Shown here piece after piece: positions 45,342 to 58,200 of a stretch of 64,000 nt of DNA. Where the stretch lies: NCBI GenBank assembly GCA_947623455.1, contig OX392545.1, forward strand, positions 21,798,001 to 21,862,000, given 5' to 3'. Origin of the DNA: Mimachlamys varia (Eukaryota > Mollusca > Bivalvia > Pectinida > Pectinidae). Position numbers and translations under genes: made by a program. The notes beneath the pieces are model-generated. The model saw only the letters and a list, made by a program, of their open reading frames with translations. It did no database searches and had not been told where the DNA came from. How positions within the stretch are numbered: the first letter of the stretch is position 1; every line of letters begins with the position of its first letter.

Positions 45342-45793
45342 AGATATCCTCTATACATTCAGATAAAGGGATTGAAACCTGTTTTCTACAGCGACGTCCC
45401 ACATTTAGGCCTTATAAATACGATCATACGGAATGCTTGTAAATGTCAGTCTTTAATTGATGCTTTAAAGAAATGTCAGTATTTTGTCAGACCGAGTATT
45501 TTAAAATCTGTCTTTGATATACTACTGGCATTTTTCATTGTCATGTAAAACAGCTATTTTACGTGTGAAGTAAGCCTGTATACAACGTTACCCTCACGAT
45601 ACATTGTTGTAAAAAACGCGTGTCCCACTCACTTCATCGGGGAATGAAGTGATCGGATTTTACTAGTTTCATTGGGCGGAGCGAAACGGAAATATAAATA
45701 TAATGCGTACAGTTATATGTAACAAAAGATAGCATGATGCATCAATTAATGAAATTCCGTTACTCTGAGCAGAGTATGCAATGGTAATATAAT

Positions 45794-45938
45794 ATTATTG
45801 ATTGGATAATTCTATATTGGCCTTGTTATTTGTCCAAGGCCTGCTATATTTGTCTGGGGCGAAGCCGAGTGCCAATAGAGCAAGCCTTGGACCAATAACT
45901 AGGCCAATACAGGAATAACCAATCAAAAATGAATTATT
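45794..45938. mobile_element. Hairpin element of about 145 bp
   Basis: ATTGATTGG, TATTGGCCT and TTTGTCCAAGGC on the left are mirrored by GCCTTGGACCAATAAC, AGGCCAATA and CCAATCAAAAAT on the right. The loop is GC-richer (GTCTGGGGCGAAGCCGAGTG). Non-coding. Confidence 0.65.
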
Positions 45939-46465
45939 AATTAACTCTTTGACAATTAAAATGAAAGTAATGACAAGCACAGCATCAAAACACAAGACAT
46001 CTTCTTTATTATTTCATCATTTTGACCTATCAAAAGCTCAGTATATTCAAAATTAATCACGTCGTTTTGAAACTCCGTGCAAGTGACGTTAGAATCGATA
46101 ATGTAAAATACCGACGTCACTCTCAGAAATAAATGTTTAGGTTGTTGTCTAGGCTACGGAGTACAGTGAAGAATCAACTCTGCCCGAAAACAAAATCTAC
46201 AGAATTCATCTCGGTTACCTGGAAGTTATTATTATTCAAGACATTCATCATCCACCTTGTTATCTCCTTCGTACAGTAGTTATACCGAATAGGGTCTGCA
46301 GCCATTCTCTCCGCCATTTTCTCCCCATTTAACATTCGTTTTCCCTTTGTTAACCTCGGTCCGTCACTTCTGAAACATTTCTCCTGGGGTTACGATACGA
46401 CGCCTATGACGCAACTTACGGTCGTCGTTACAGTGTAACGTACATGTCTTGTATTGTCTGTATTG

Positions 46466-46735
46466 ATCGATCTTTTCTGTATTGGCCGACTCTTTCTGTA
46501 TTGGTCGACTTTTTCTGTAATGGTCGACTTTTTCTGTATTGGCCGACTTTTTCTGTATTAGCCGACTTTTTCTTGTATTGGTCGACTTTTTTCTGTATTG
46601 GTCGACTTTTTCTGTATTGGTCGACTTTTTCTGTATTGGTCGACTTTTTCTGTATTTATCGACTTTTTCTGTATTGGTCGACTTTTCTGTATTGGCCGAC
46701 TTTTTCTGTATTGGTCGACTTTTTTGTATGTATTG
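46466..46735. repeat. 19-bp minisatellite, about 14 copies
   Basis: The unit is CTGTATTGGTCGACTTTTT with GTCGAC/GCCGAC variants and occasional one-base length changes. The repeated frames (FLYW/VDFF-like) are not genes. Confidence 0.9.
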
Positions 46736-46779
46736 CCTGAGCCGATTACTTGTATTGCGACAATATGAAGCTAGCTAAT

Positions 46780-48870
46780 TAATAATACTGAGTAACGTAA
46801 TAGACCGTGTCACATAATCCAGGTGCGAGGGTGGGGATGGGGAGTGAATAGAGTTGGAGAAAATGTTGGAAAAACTTAAGTCTGGCTCTACTGACGGACT
46901 TCAGGCTGAAGTTTTGATTTAAAGAGGCATCACGGTAAAACTTTATTTTTTTATGCTTATTTAGAATTATTGTACATATGAATTAAACCTATTATCTTGT
47001 GGAAAAGCAATGGGTGATTTACGCTGAAATATGTTCTCAAAAACATTAATTAATTTTTTAAAAAAGGGGAATCACTATTTGTTGATCAACGATTGGGACA
47101 TGTTAATTTTTTGCGTCACATATGAAAACGCATGCGCATTACAAGCTATATCGGTAAACAAAAAAAAATGGCGTGACCTACATGTAACTACCACGCAAAA
47201 AGTTGCCGAATGCATGTAATGGTCAAAACATAACACAAGGATTATATTACGGAAGCATAATTAGGGATGGGAAGTATTCAAGGGAGAAACTAACTGCCCC
47301 ACTGTTTGCATGTTACAGTTTTCTTCTGTCTGAACGCGTGGCCGCGAGTACAAACAGCTTTGATTTGGTTTCGGGGCCTCCCAAGGGATAACTGTTGCAT
47401 GAAATGCGTATGGCTCCAATTTGGACAAACTGAATATATTTATGTCATCATGCGCGGAAAAAATTGCTTTTCATACCTAATCTATAAAATACGGAAGGTC
47501 CAAAAATTATCGGGTTGGGACCCCGGTATTGAATTTGATACGAATCAAAATATATGCATAACCGAAGTCATTAATTTAAAAAAATCCATATATATGTATG
47601 TCCCATGCCTGGAGTTGTGTTGAAAATGTCAACGAACCCTTTAAAATTAATTTACGAAAAGAAAAAAAAAAGAAAAATGAAAACGAAGCTATCATAATAT
47701 ATTGAAATGGATTAAGTATTGGACAATCATATAAGTATCTCGACAAGTTCCAAATTTGATATACATGTATTCTACAGAATGTACATGTTTAGTTTGTGGT
47801 GCGTCATATGAGTGCACGGATTTCTGTGATATATAATTAAAAGTGTTAACGTATGCTGACGCTGAAAGTTGAATAAAATTTAGAATATATAAATAGTCTG
47901 AAAACAAAATCTTCAAGACATTGAGATGTAAAAAAAAAAATTGGAATCATTTCGTTGTTGTACTTTTCAATGCATGCATACCTTTTATGAAACCATTCTA
48001 AATGAGGATCCGTAAATCTATCTTTTTACAGAAACTATAAGGTTTGCCCTATGGTTGTCATCGTCGGTAACCCACATGATACTGCATTTAGACGTAAGAG
48101 TGCAGTGTCATGTGGGTTTCTGACAATGCATGGTTGTATATATATCCCGTACCCATTTGTACCGGTCTAAGTCAGGTACTGGTGTCGATAAATGATGCGA
48201 AGCTGCTGACATGTGTTTCTTCATATAAATTTCGTATGTAATTAACGTCTGATTATCAATGCTAATGTGATTCAATAAATGTATACACAGACTTTGTCTC
48301 CGTTTCATCATCGGACGTATATACATTACGCGTCCCCTTCGTCAAATTGACCGACAACGCTGTCACTTTACGCGTGATCATCGCTATTTTTATCGGGCTT
48401 TCCCGAGGAATGCAATTTTGCAGGTAGCTAATAAAGACATTTTGAGTGGACTTTGAATATTGGAATTACAGGAAAATGGAAATGGAAGTGCAGACAGCAT
48501 TTACATTCAATAACTTCACTGTAGGTTTTCCCGGGATGCCCCTTTAAAGAAAGATGATTTGTATTTCACAAACCTCCTGCATACACACCAACGAATGCTC
48601 CTGAATACATCATCTCCATTATCCCATGCTTTAGAAACTGTGTCGATGATCGTGACAGAATAATGGAATATTTATGAGCTTAACGGCAACTCCGAGCAAA
48701 CCTTTCGGTGTCTTTGGTTTAATACTGGTAACCTTCCTTTAGACAGATACAAAGACCATTTATCTGACTTAGCAATATTATCTTATTTGCATATTATATA
48801 TACATTACATTGACTACATAATACATCTAACACTTATGTAAACTAAACCACTGTATCACAATAAATCCAG
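46780..48870. other. Gene-free stretch
   Basis: The frames at 47031-47623, 47692-47916 and 48108-48326 have no recognised motif or splice partner. An ACCCACATGA / TCATGTGGGT inverted pair flanks about 48070-48115. Confidence 0.45.
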
Positions 48871-48898
48871 TATGGAGAGTAAATATTCTGTTACCTAT

Positions 48899-50612
48899 TT
48901 CCCGCGACACCGATGGATCAACCTCTTGAGCACGACATCCATGACTTTGTATCCATTTTCAGCGACACCCATGACTGCGAACCAAATTACCGTGACACCT
49001 ATAGATGTGTACCCCTTTATCGCGACACCCATGATTGCGTATCCCTTTACCGTCACACCTTTGACTGTGTACACCGGGCCCGTTGTCATGACGCCCATGA
49101 ATTTGTACCCCTTTACCGCGACACCTAAGAATGTGTACCACTTTACCGCGACAGCCATGACTGTGTACCCATTTACTGCGACAGCCAAGACTGTGTACAC
49201 CTAGAACGCGACATCCAAGACTGTGTACCCCTTTACCGCGACACTAATGAATGCTTACCTCTTTACCGCGACACCCATGACTGCGTACCACACTACCGTG
49301 ACACCCATAGATTTGTACCCCTTAACCGCGACACCCATGATTCTGTCCCACTTTACCACGACACCCATGGTTGTTTCCCACTTTATCGTCACTCCTTTGA
49401 CTGTGTACACCGTTGCCACGACATCCATAAAATTGTAACTCTTTATCAATGATTGTGAAGCCATTAAACACGACACCCATGACTGTGTCCAACTTTACCA
49501 CGACACCCATGACTGTGTCCCACTTTACCACGACACCCATGACTATGTCCCACTTAAACACGACACCCATGACTGTGTCCAACTTTACCACGACACCCAT
49601 GACTGTGTACCCCTGTACCACGACACCCGTGATTGTGTCCCACTTTACCACGACACCCATGACTGTGTCCTACTTAAACACGACACCCATGACTGTGTAC
49701 CCCTTTACCGCGAAAACCAAGATTGTACCCGTTTATCGCGACATCCAAGACAGTGTACCCCTTTACCGCGACACCCATGACTGTGTACCCCTTACCACGA
49801 CACCAATGGCTGTGTACCACTTTACCGCGACATCCAATATTGTGTACATGTACCACTTTACCGCGACACCCATGATTGTATTCCACTTTATCGCGACACC
49901 CAAGATTGTATACCACTTTACCGCGACACCCATAATTGTGAAGCCCTTAAACACGACACCAATGACTGTGTTTCCCTTTACCGCAACACCCATGACTGTG
50001 TCCTACTTAAACACGACACCCATGACTGTGTACCCCTTTACCGCGATATCCATGACTGTGTTCCCCTTAACCGCGACACCCATGATTGTGTCCCACTTTA
50101 CCACAACACCCATGACTGTGTCCCACTTTACCACAACACCCATGACTGTGTCCCACTTTACCACAACACCAATGAATGTGTACACCTTTACCGCAACACC
50201 CATATATTTGTTCCCTTTTACCACGACACCCAAGACTGTGTACCACTTTACCACGACATCCATGATTGTGTACACCTTTACCACAACACCCAAGACTGTG
50301 TACCCCTTTACCACGACACCCAAGACTGTGTACCCCTTTACCACGACATCCATGATTGTGTACCCCTTTACCACAACACCCAAGACTGTGTACCCCTTTA
50401 CCACGACACCCAAGACTGTGTACCCCTTTACCACGACATCCATGATTGTGTACCCCTTTACCACAACACCCAAGACTGTGTACCCCTTTACCACGACATC
50501 CATGATTGTGTACCCCTTTACCACAACACCCATGACTGTGTACCACTTTACCGCGACATCCAAAATTGTATACCACTCTACCACGACACCCAAAATTGTA
50601 TACAACTTACGA
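48899..50612. repeat. 30-bp minisatellite, about 57 copies
   Basis: The unit is ACCACGACACCCATGACTGT followed by GTACCCCTTT, with CGCGAC/CACGAC/CACAAC and CCCATGA/CCCAAGA variants. The period is 10 codons, so frames stay open for long distances on both strands: 395 codons on plus (TTTPMTVYPF-like), and 200 and 169 on minus. Indels in the first 550 bp and after 49700 shift those frames, and there is no start context, signal or splice support. I treat it as non-coding. Confidence 0.9.
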
Positions 50613-50912
50613 AAGAAAGTCCATTCGGATCTATAGTTACAAAAGCGTTCAATTCTGTATAATTTAAAACTTAACTAAAATACCTTTAACAACATATTAT
50701 ACATCACGTAGCAAACAAAGCTTGGCCGTGTTGGTATCAAATATTCTTAATATCATTGCGCTCAGAACGATATGTCATTCCGTATGTGTTTATCATTACA
50801 CAATATTTATACAATGATATATGGTTTTGCATAGTGGGACGCATAATCAATCTGATTGAAATGCACAATTAAATAAGCCTGTCAGCAAGTGTTTCATTAA
50901 AGGAGCAATTAA

Positions 50913-51926
50913 GGATGTACACCTCTGAGAAGTCAAAATTTTCCTGTATCAAACTTTTTTTCACATATACATTTTTGGATAAGGGAGTTCAAGGCATGAC
51001 AGAAAATGCAAAGATAATGATATGTCAGTGTGCTCGTTTTTGTGCTATGATCGGTCAAAGATACCAATTTCACATCATAAGCAATTTAAGTGAATTTTGT
51101 AGTTTTGACCAATTGCGGGATATCTTCATACAATATCTTACAAATTTGTGATCCGAAATGTATGAAAGTTTGCAGAAATGACAAAATTAGTGTTTTCTTT
51201 TAAGTTATGGAAGTAAAATATCTCTAACTTAATATTTTTACTCAAGAAAGCAATTTGAGTTACCCCTATCCCTTATTTTTTAATGAGAAAATGATAATTG
51301 TTTCACCATTTTTTGCAGATTAACTGCTTAATAAAAAAAGTTCTGATATCAAACTTTTATTAATATTTAGTGTATGAAAAGAAAATGGGTTTCTTTATCT
51401 GAAACCGTCATAAAAATGGGGGGTTAGTGTGCTTAATTTTTTGTACCTTTATTATTTGTGTTATTTTTCACAGTTTTGAGTTCAAAAGTAAAAATGCTTG
51501 CAGTTACACTAAATATATGAAAAAAAATACTAAAATTGTATAATTATCCACTTTATAGCATAATATTTCTATAAAATTGAACATAATAAAGTTGTACAGC
51601 AAAAATGGGCTTGCTTTAATTAAAAATGGCTGAACACTGATGTTTTAAAGAGAGTGATATAGCATCAAAAAGGTGAAATTTTGGCCTTTCGCGAAGTGCA
51701 TAAAATAGACAGAAATTTGCATTTTCAAAATGGCCGTCAAATTGGTAATTTTGTAAAATTCAAGTAAAAATAGTTCTACAAGCAACAGACACTAATATTT
51801 TTGACACATTTTTCCGATGCATATTTGCTATTAAAATTGATAATAATTTCTTCAATATAACAAAAAATCTTTAACTAAGACAGAAACGAGACTTGAACGT
51901 GACTGAAACCTCAGAAGTGTACATCC
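50913..51926. mobile_element. TTAA-flanked 1.0-kb element with terminal inverted repeats
   Basis: The ends are GGATGTACACCTCTGAG and CTCAGAAGTGTACATCC, inverted with one mismatch. Both sides carry TTAA (50909-50912 and 51927-51930). A TTAA target duplication is typical of piggyBac and Kolobok-type DNA transposons. The 1,014-bp interior is AT-rich with no transposase, so it is non-autonomous; the 78-codon frame near the left end is not recognised. Confidence 0.75.
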
Positions 51927-51939
51927 TTAAGTGAAGTTT

Positions 51940-53290
51940 GTTTACTTTTTTATTATATCACCGAATATTTTATAAAATTGTAGGCCGATAATACTTATGA
52001 ACTATTCACACCAACATTTTGACAAAACTTGATGATTTCCATGCGTTTTTCAATTCATAATAAGGAAATCCTTAATCGTCCAACTCATGCAAATGGGACA
52101 TATGTTTACAAACATCTCTGAGCACTTTGACCCAACAGCGCATGCGTGTTTTCAGGTTAACACATTTCCCTTCATAGGGCCCCTGTGTGTGCGAGCTTTC
52201 AATAATATCCGCTGTTGGTTAGTTCGAAGTAAACCAACACAATTTCTCGTGGGATTTGATAATACATATATATATATCATAAATTGTTGGCAACTTATTT
52301 CGTTAATCTAACATACCTTGAAAGAAGTATGTGTGAAATCAGACTCCTCGTGATCTCCTGTCCAATTGTTTACAATACGCATACCATGTGGTCATGCCAG
52401 GTGGCGCGGTTATTTCGTGCTTTATTTTGATGTTGCTATATTTGGCTACATCGGCTACACGGTATATAATTATCAAGTACTTATTCTATTGTCTTAATAA
52501 AGTTATTGTTTTTTCTAGTTGATTTTAAAAAACACGTGGTCCACTAAATTGCCTCTTTAATGTCCCTACCGAAACTTTGTCCGGCCAAACGCAATGCCCC
52601 AGAGTTATTTAAATATATAAACTTTATTTTATAACAATTATAAAACAAGATATCTAACTTGTAGTAATAACTCTTGTTGGCCTGGATGTGTTAGCGTGAG
52701 GGGGTCTCATTGTGGAAAAACCGAGAGTACCTGGAGAAAACCTATGACCCCATAACTTTTCAGGCCCGATCGGGGAATTGAACACTGCACCACGCGCATG
52801 TACAGTATGTGGTGAAATATTTTTTATTTGATGATATCTATAAATAGCTAACTTTACAAAAATGTATATTTGTGGTATATTTAATATGTAATAGCGTATT
52901 GATATGTGGAGAAGGGGATGAACTACAGTGTAGTCAACCTTTTAGAGAGTTCACCGGGTTGACAGGTCACCTTACACTCATAGCGCAATTAAATGCCTCT
53001 AAACAAAAATCCATTTCAAACTTTTTTTCTGGTATGTATCAATGACCCCAAAGAGAGTTTAGTAGAGTTGAACTTCAAAATTTAGAGATATTAGCTCATA
53101 AAATTCAGCAATAACATTTTTTTAACATATAAAGTTGTGCGAGTCCAATATCCAACTGTCTAATTTAGAGCTTCGAACTTACTTCTCCTAACATTATATT
53201 ATACTGACAGGAGCTAACCATTAATACTAATCACATATATACAATGTTAAACGTGAAACAAAGAGAAATGAGATAAAATCATAACGACGT
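51940..53290. other. Intergenic stretch without gene
   Basis: Only a remnant at 52452-52540 that resembles 2413-2500 is noted. No exon or RNA gene recognised. Confidence 0.45.
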
Positions 53291-53304
53291 CTGATTGCCT
53301 CAGT

Positions 53305-53470
53305 AATTAAGGATTAACGTTCTATTTTGTTTAGGTTATCGGGGGATAACTACAATGAAAAACAGGTAAATTTGTAATAACTGGGGAAGCCGATTATGTA
53401 TAATTTACCCGTTTTCCATTGTAGTTATCCCCCAAATACCTAAACAAAATAGAAAGTTTATCCTAATATT
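53305..53470. mobile_element. Hairpin MITE
   Basis: TTCTATTTTGTTTAGGT and ACCTAAACAAAATAGAA, GGGGGATAACTACAATG and CATTGTAGTTATCCCCC, and the outer AAGGATTAACG/GTTTATCCT form arms of about 65 bp. The loop is about 30 bp. The arms are nearly perfect, suggesting recent insertion or strong folding. Confidence 0.8.
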
Positions 53471-53626
53471 TACAATATCTTTCTGTGAAATGTTCGTAAC
53501 TATTTTGTTCATTATAGTCCAATCTTCGGACACATATTTCATTTCAAAGATGTCGTAACACACATATATGTTGCACCTCTTAAATTTAGTAATAGATACA
53601 GTATGCCGAAAAAAATGAATTAAACT

Positions 53627-53670
53627 GCATTATACAGCTGTTTCGTCCTCCTAGGACTCTTCAGTGATGC
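53627..53670 (-). ncRNA. Type I hammerhead ribozyme with short palindromic stem III
   Basis: On the minus strand: stem I GCATCA; core CTGAAGA; stem II GTCC/GGAC with loop TAGGA; GAA box; stem III ACAGCTGT; cleavage triplet GTA; then TAATGC closing stem I with one mismatch. All catalytic core bases of the consensus (CUGANGA, GAA, NUH) are present. Stem III is self-complementary, so activity may need a dimer, as reported for ribozymes of Penelope-like elements. Confidence 0.8.
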
Positions 53671-54007
53671 TAGGGGCCAAAAGGTAGGAATCCAAAATTT
53701 CTAAACTAATGTAGAAGCAGAAGGGTCAGGTGCGTAATACCCCTTTAATTTATGAATTTAGAAGTAAAATTAAACTTGTTCTGTATAATTTCCCATCGTG
53801 TACTACGAAAATGTGTATATTATGTACCGTGCCAATACTCAAATGAGATTAACTGTGGCTATGGAGGCTCCAGCAAACCTCGGGGACTAAAAAAACCACC
53901 AGCAGAGTCTGCCACCCCCTATCATAAAGATGACGTAACACACACAAATGCTGCACCTCTTAACTTTAGTAATAGATACAATATGCCGAAAAAAAATGAA
54001 TTAAACT

Positions 54008-54051
54008 GCATAATACAGCTGTTTCGTCCTCCTAGGACTCTTCAGTGATGC
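54008..54051 (-). ncRNA. Type I hammerhead ribozyme, second tandem copy
   Basis: Same layout as the copy 381 bp away. The core CTGAAGA, stem II, GAA box and GTA triplet are intact. The closing stem I strand is TTATGC, with a C-U mismatch at the same stem I position where the other copy has C-A. Confidence 0.8.
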
Positions 54052-54179
54052 TAGGGGCCAAAAGGTAGGAATCCAAAATTTCTAAACTAATGTAGAAGCA
54101 GAAGGGTCAGGTGCGTAAAACCCCTTTAATTTATGAATTAAGAAGTAAAATTAAACTAGTTCTGTATAATTTCCCATTA

Positions 54180-55285
54180 TTAAAATGATCGTAATTGTTG
54201 TGAATTATAGAAAAGTATGAACAGATATATACATAGACAGTCTCCACAGAAGATAGATGGGTACAAGGTACACGGATTTCCTCGGTTTGTGCATGTGAAC
54301 CAGTACATTTGTATCTGTGAATGTAAAGGATACAAGACATGTACTCCAATTATATCATATTTGTTTTATAGACTTGGATATATTTTAGTTTATCAATGTC
54401 TGCCACCAAATTAAAATGCGTACAAAAGTAGTGCGAGCGACGAACACTTATAAAAATGATCCATACATAGAGGATATTTATATTAAACTAGTTCAATAAA
54501 TTAACATGTTGTGCGTCATGGCGAGTGACAGTTGCTTAACCAGACTCGCCAGTGACATAACGTTTGGTCTGTCACTCCAACCTGTATAAGTAACAAGAAA
54601 TAAACGATTATTGAGAGCAGTAAGTTTTTCTGTTATTTGTGTTTTGATCTTATGTCTACATATTCAGATTCGTTATTTGCTTAAGTTTTACAGCTCATCG
54701 CATAAACTACGTATACATACATTTGAATCTGGATCACATTTTACCTAAACTAAGGTGGAAAGCGTCATGTGTTTTCATAATTGTTCATTATCATCACATT
54801 TGAACAAAAATCTTATATTTAACCGCAATTAAACAAAGAAAAACTATTCGTAATATTTATATTTTATTTCTTCTGGAATTCCAAATTTGAAGCAAAGCAG
54901 TATAATATTCCATCATATCCACGAGTTGTTTCTTAATTCTCTGCAAAAAAAAAAAAAATGCGTTATCAATAGTAAATACATTAGTATTTAGTTTAGTTTT
55001 ATAAGGTTCATCATCCTAATATATGAATTCATTCTGTAAAGGGTTTAAATCGTTTATTAACAAAATATTAGATGTGAACAATGTGGTATGCCGCAATGAT
55101 AACGGGTACATAATATTTGTGCCGCCGGTAAATCACTCATTACAATTTTCAAGATTTCATGATCAGTTTCGACTTCATTTATATAACTCGTTTTCATATT
55201 TTCTTTTATTTCTCTCTCAATTCTTGAATTACACTTTGAAATGATGAGACGTAAGAAGCCCTTGTTCAATAAAGTATCCAGGAAA
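54180..55285. other. Gene-free AT-rich stretch
   Basis: No gene recognised. A poly(A) run lies near 54945. The overlapping frames at 55023-55269 on opposite strands have no support. Confidence 0.45.
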
Positions 55286-55290
55286 AAGAA

Positions 55291-58200
55291 TGGACCACTG
55301 TCAGTATAAAGTGTCCGGGTGGAGATGTTAGACCACTGTCAGTATAATGTGTCCGGGTGGAGATGTTAGACCACTGTCAGTATAATGTGTCCGGTTGGAG
55401 ATGTTAGACCACTGTCAGTATAATGTGTCCGGGTGGAGATGTTAGACCACTGTCAGTATAATGTGTCCGGGTGGAGATGTTAGACCACTGTCAGTATAAT
55501 GTGTCCGGGTAGAGATGTTAGACCACTGTCAGTATAATGTGTCCGGGTGGAGATGTTAGACCACTGTCAGTATAATGTGTCTGGGTGGAGATGTTAGACC
55601 ACTGTCAGTATAATGTGTCCGGGTGGAGATGTTAGACCACTGTCAGTATAATGTGTCCGGTTAGAGATGTTAGACCACTGTCAGTAATATGTGTCCGGGT
55701 GGAGATGTTAGACCACTGTCAGTATAATGTGTCCGGGTGGAGATGTTAGACCACTGTCAGTATAATGTGTCCGGGTAGAGATGTTAGACCATTGTCAGTA
55801 TAATGTGTCCGGGTGGAGATGTTAGACCGCTGTCAGTATTATTTGTCCGGGTAGAGATGTTAGAACACTGTCAGTATAATGTGTCCGGGTGGAGATGTAA
55901 GACCTCTGTCAGTATAATCTGTCCGGTGGAGATGTTAGACCACTGTCAGTATAATGTGTCCGGATGGAGATGTTAGATCACTGTCAGTATAATGTGTCCG
56001 GGTGGAGATGTTAGACCGCTGTCAGTATAATGTGTCCGGGTGGAGATGTTAGACCACTGTCAGTATAATGTGTCCGGGTGGAGATGTTAGACCACTGTCA
56101 GTATAATGTGTCCGGGTGGAGATGTTAGACCGCTGTCAGTATAATGTGTCCGGGTGGAGATGTTAGACCACTGTCAGTATTATTTGTTCGGTTAGAGATG
56201 TTAGACCACTGTCAGTATAATGTGTCCGGCTGAGATGTTAGACCACTGTCAGTATAATGTGTTCGGGTGGAGATGTTAGACCACTGCCAGTATAATGTGT
56301 CCGGGTGGAGATGTTAAACCACTGTCAGTATAATGTGTCCGGGTGGAGATGTTAGACCACTGTCAGTATAATATGTCCGGCTGAGATGTTAGACCACTGT
56401 CAGTATAATGTGTCCGGGTGAGATGTTAGACCACTGTCAGTATAATGTGTCCGGGTAGAAATTTTAGACCACTCCCAGTATAATGTGTCCGGTTGGGGAT
56501 GTTAGACAACTGTCAGTATAATGTGTCAGGGTGGAGATGTTAGACCACTGTCAGTATAATGTGTCCGGGTGGAGATGTTAGACCACTGTCAGTATAATGT
56601 GTCCGGGTGGAGATGTTAGACCACTGTCAGTATAATGTGTCCGGGTGGAGATGTTAGACCACTGTCAGTATAATGTGTCTTGGTAGAGATGTTTGACCAC
56701 TGTCAGTATAATGTATCCGGGTGGAGATGTTAGACCACTGTCAGTATAATGTGTCCGGGTAGAGATGTTAGACCACTGTCAGTATAATGTGTCCGGGTAG
56801 AGATGTTAGACCACTGTCAGTATAATGTGTCCGGGTTGAGATGTTAGACCACTGTCAGGATAATGTGCCCGGGTGGAGATGTTAGACCACTGTCAGTATA
56901 ATATGTCCGGGTAGAGATGTTAGACCACTGTCAGTATAATGTGTCCGGGTGGAGAAGTTAGACCACTGTCAGTATAATGTGTCCAGGTAGAGATGTTAGA
57001 CCACTGTCAGTATTATGTGTCCGGTTGGAGATGTTAGACCACTATCAGTATAATGTGTCCGGGTGGAGAGGTTAGACCACTGTCAGTATAATGTGTCCGG
57101 GTGGAGATGTTAGACCACTGACAGTATAATGTGTCCAGGTAGAGATGGTAGACCACTGTCAGTATAATGTGTCCGGGTGGAGATGTAAGACCTCTGTCAG
57201 TATAATCTGTCCGGTGGAGATGTTAGACCACTGTCAGTATAATGTGTCCGGATGGAGATGTTAGATCACTGTCAGTATAATGTGTCCGGGTGGAGATGTT
57301 AGACCGCTGTCAGTATAATGTGTCCGGGTGGAGATGTTAGACCACTGTCAGTATAATGTGTCCGGGTGGAGATGTTAGACCACTGTCAGTATAATGTGTC
57401 CGGGTGGAGATGTTAGACCGCTGTCAGTATAATGTGTCCGGGTGGAGATGTTAGACCACTGTCAGTAAAATGTGTCCAGGTGGAGATGTTAGACCACTGT
57501 CAGTATAATGTGTCCGGGTGGAGATGTTAGACCACTGTCAGTATTATTTGTTCGGTTAGAGATGTTAGACCACTGTCAGTATAATGTGTCCGGCTGAGAT
57601 GTTAGACCACTGTCAGTATAATGTGTTCGGGTGGAGATGTTAGACCACTGCCAGTATAATGTGTCCGGGTGGAGATGTTAAACCACTCTCAGTATAATGT
57701 GTCCGGGTGGAGATGTTAGACCACTGTCAGTATAATATGTCCGGCTGAGATGTTAGACCACTGTCAGTATAATGTGTCCGGGTGAGATGTTAGACCACTG
57801 TCAGTATAATGTGTCCGGGTAGAAATTTTAGACCACTCCCAGTATAATGTGTCCGGTTGGGGATGTTAGACAACTGTCAGTATAATGTGTCAGGGTGGAG
57901 ATGTTAGACCACTGTCAGTATAATGTGTCCGGGTGGAGATGTTAGACCACTGTCAGTATAATGTGTCCGGGTGGAGATGTTAGACCACTGTCAGTATAAT
58001 GTGTCCGGGTGGAGATGTTAGACCACTGTCAGTATAATGTGTCTTGGTAGAGATGTTTGACCACTGTCAGTATAATGTGTCCGGGTGGAGATGTTAGACC
58101 ACTGTCAGTATAATATGTCCGGGTAGAGATGTTAGACCACTGTCAGTATAATGTGTCCGGGTAGAGATGTTAGACCACTGTCAGTATAATGTGTCCGGGT

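Larger units (their letters stand above)
53540..54175 (-). mobile_element. Tandem pair of hammerhead-ribozyme units (retrozyme-like)
   Basis: Two direct repeats, about 53550-53800 and 53930-54175, share more than 200 bp: CACCTCTTAA, TTTAGTAATAGATACA, the ribozyme, TAGGGGCCAAAAGGTAGGAA, TTTCTAAACTAATGTAGAAG and AGGGTCAGGTGCGTAA. The period is 381 bp, and each copy carries a hammerhead on the minus strand with intact core. Two self-cleaving sites in tandem could release a 381-nt RNA, as described for retrozymes and Penelope-like element ribozymes in animals. No protein is encoded. Single, broken copies lie at 8.9, 25.1 and 36.9 kb. Confidence 0.75.

Noticed and set aside
46444..46778. Overlapping frames rich in FLYW and VDFF
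   Set aside because: They follow from the 19-bp minisatellite in successive registers.
49449..50636. A 395-codon Thr/Pro-rich frame, and long minus-strand frames at 50003-50605 and 50067-50576
   Set aside because: A 30-bp period keeps several frames open on both strands. Adjacent blocks are out of frame, and there is no splice or start support.
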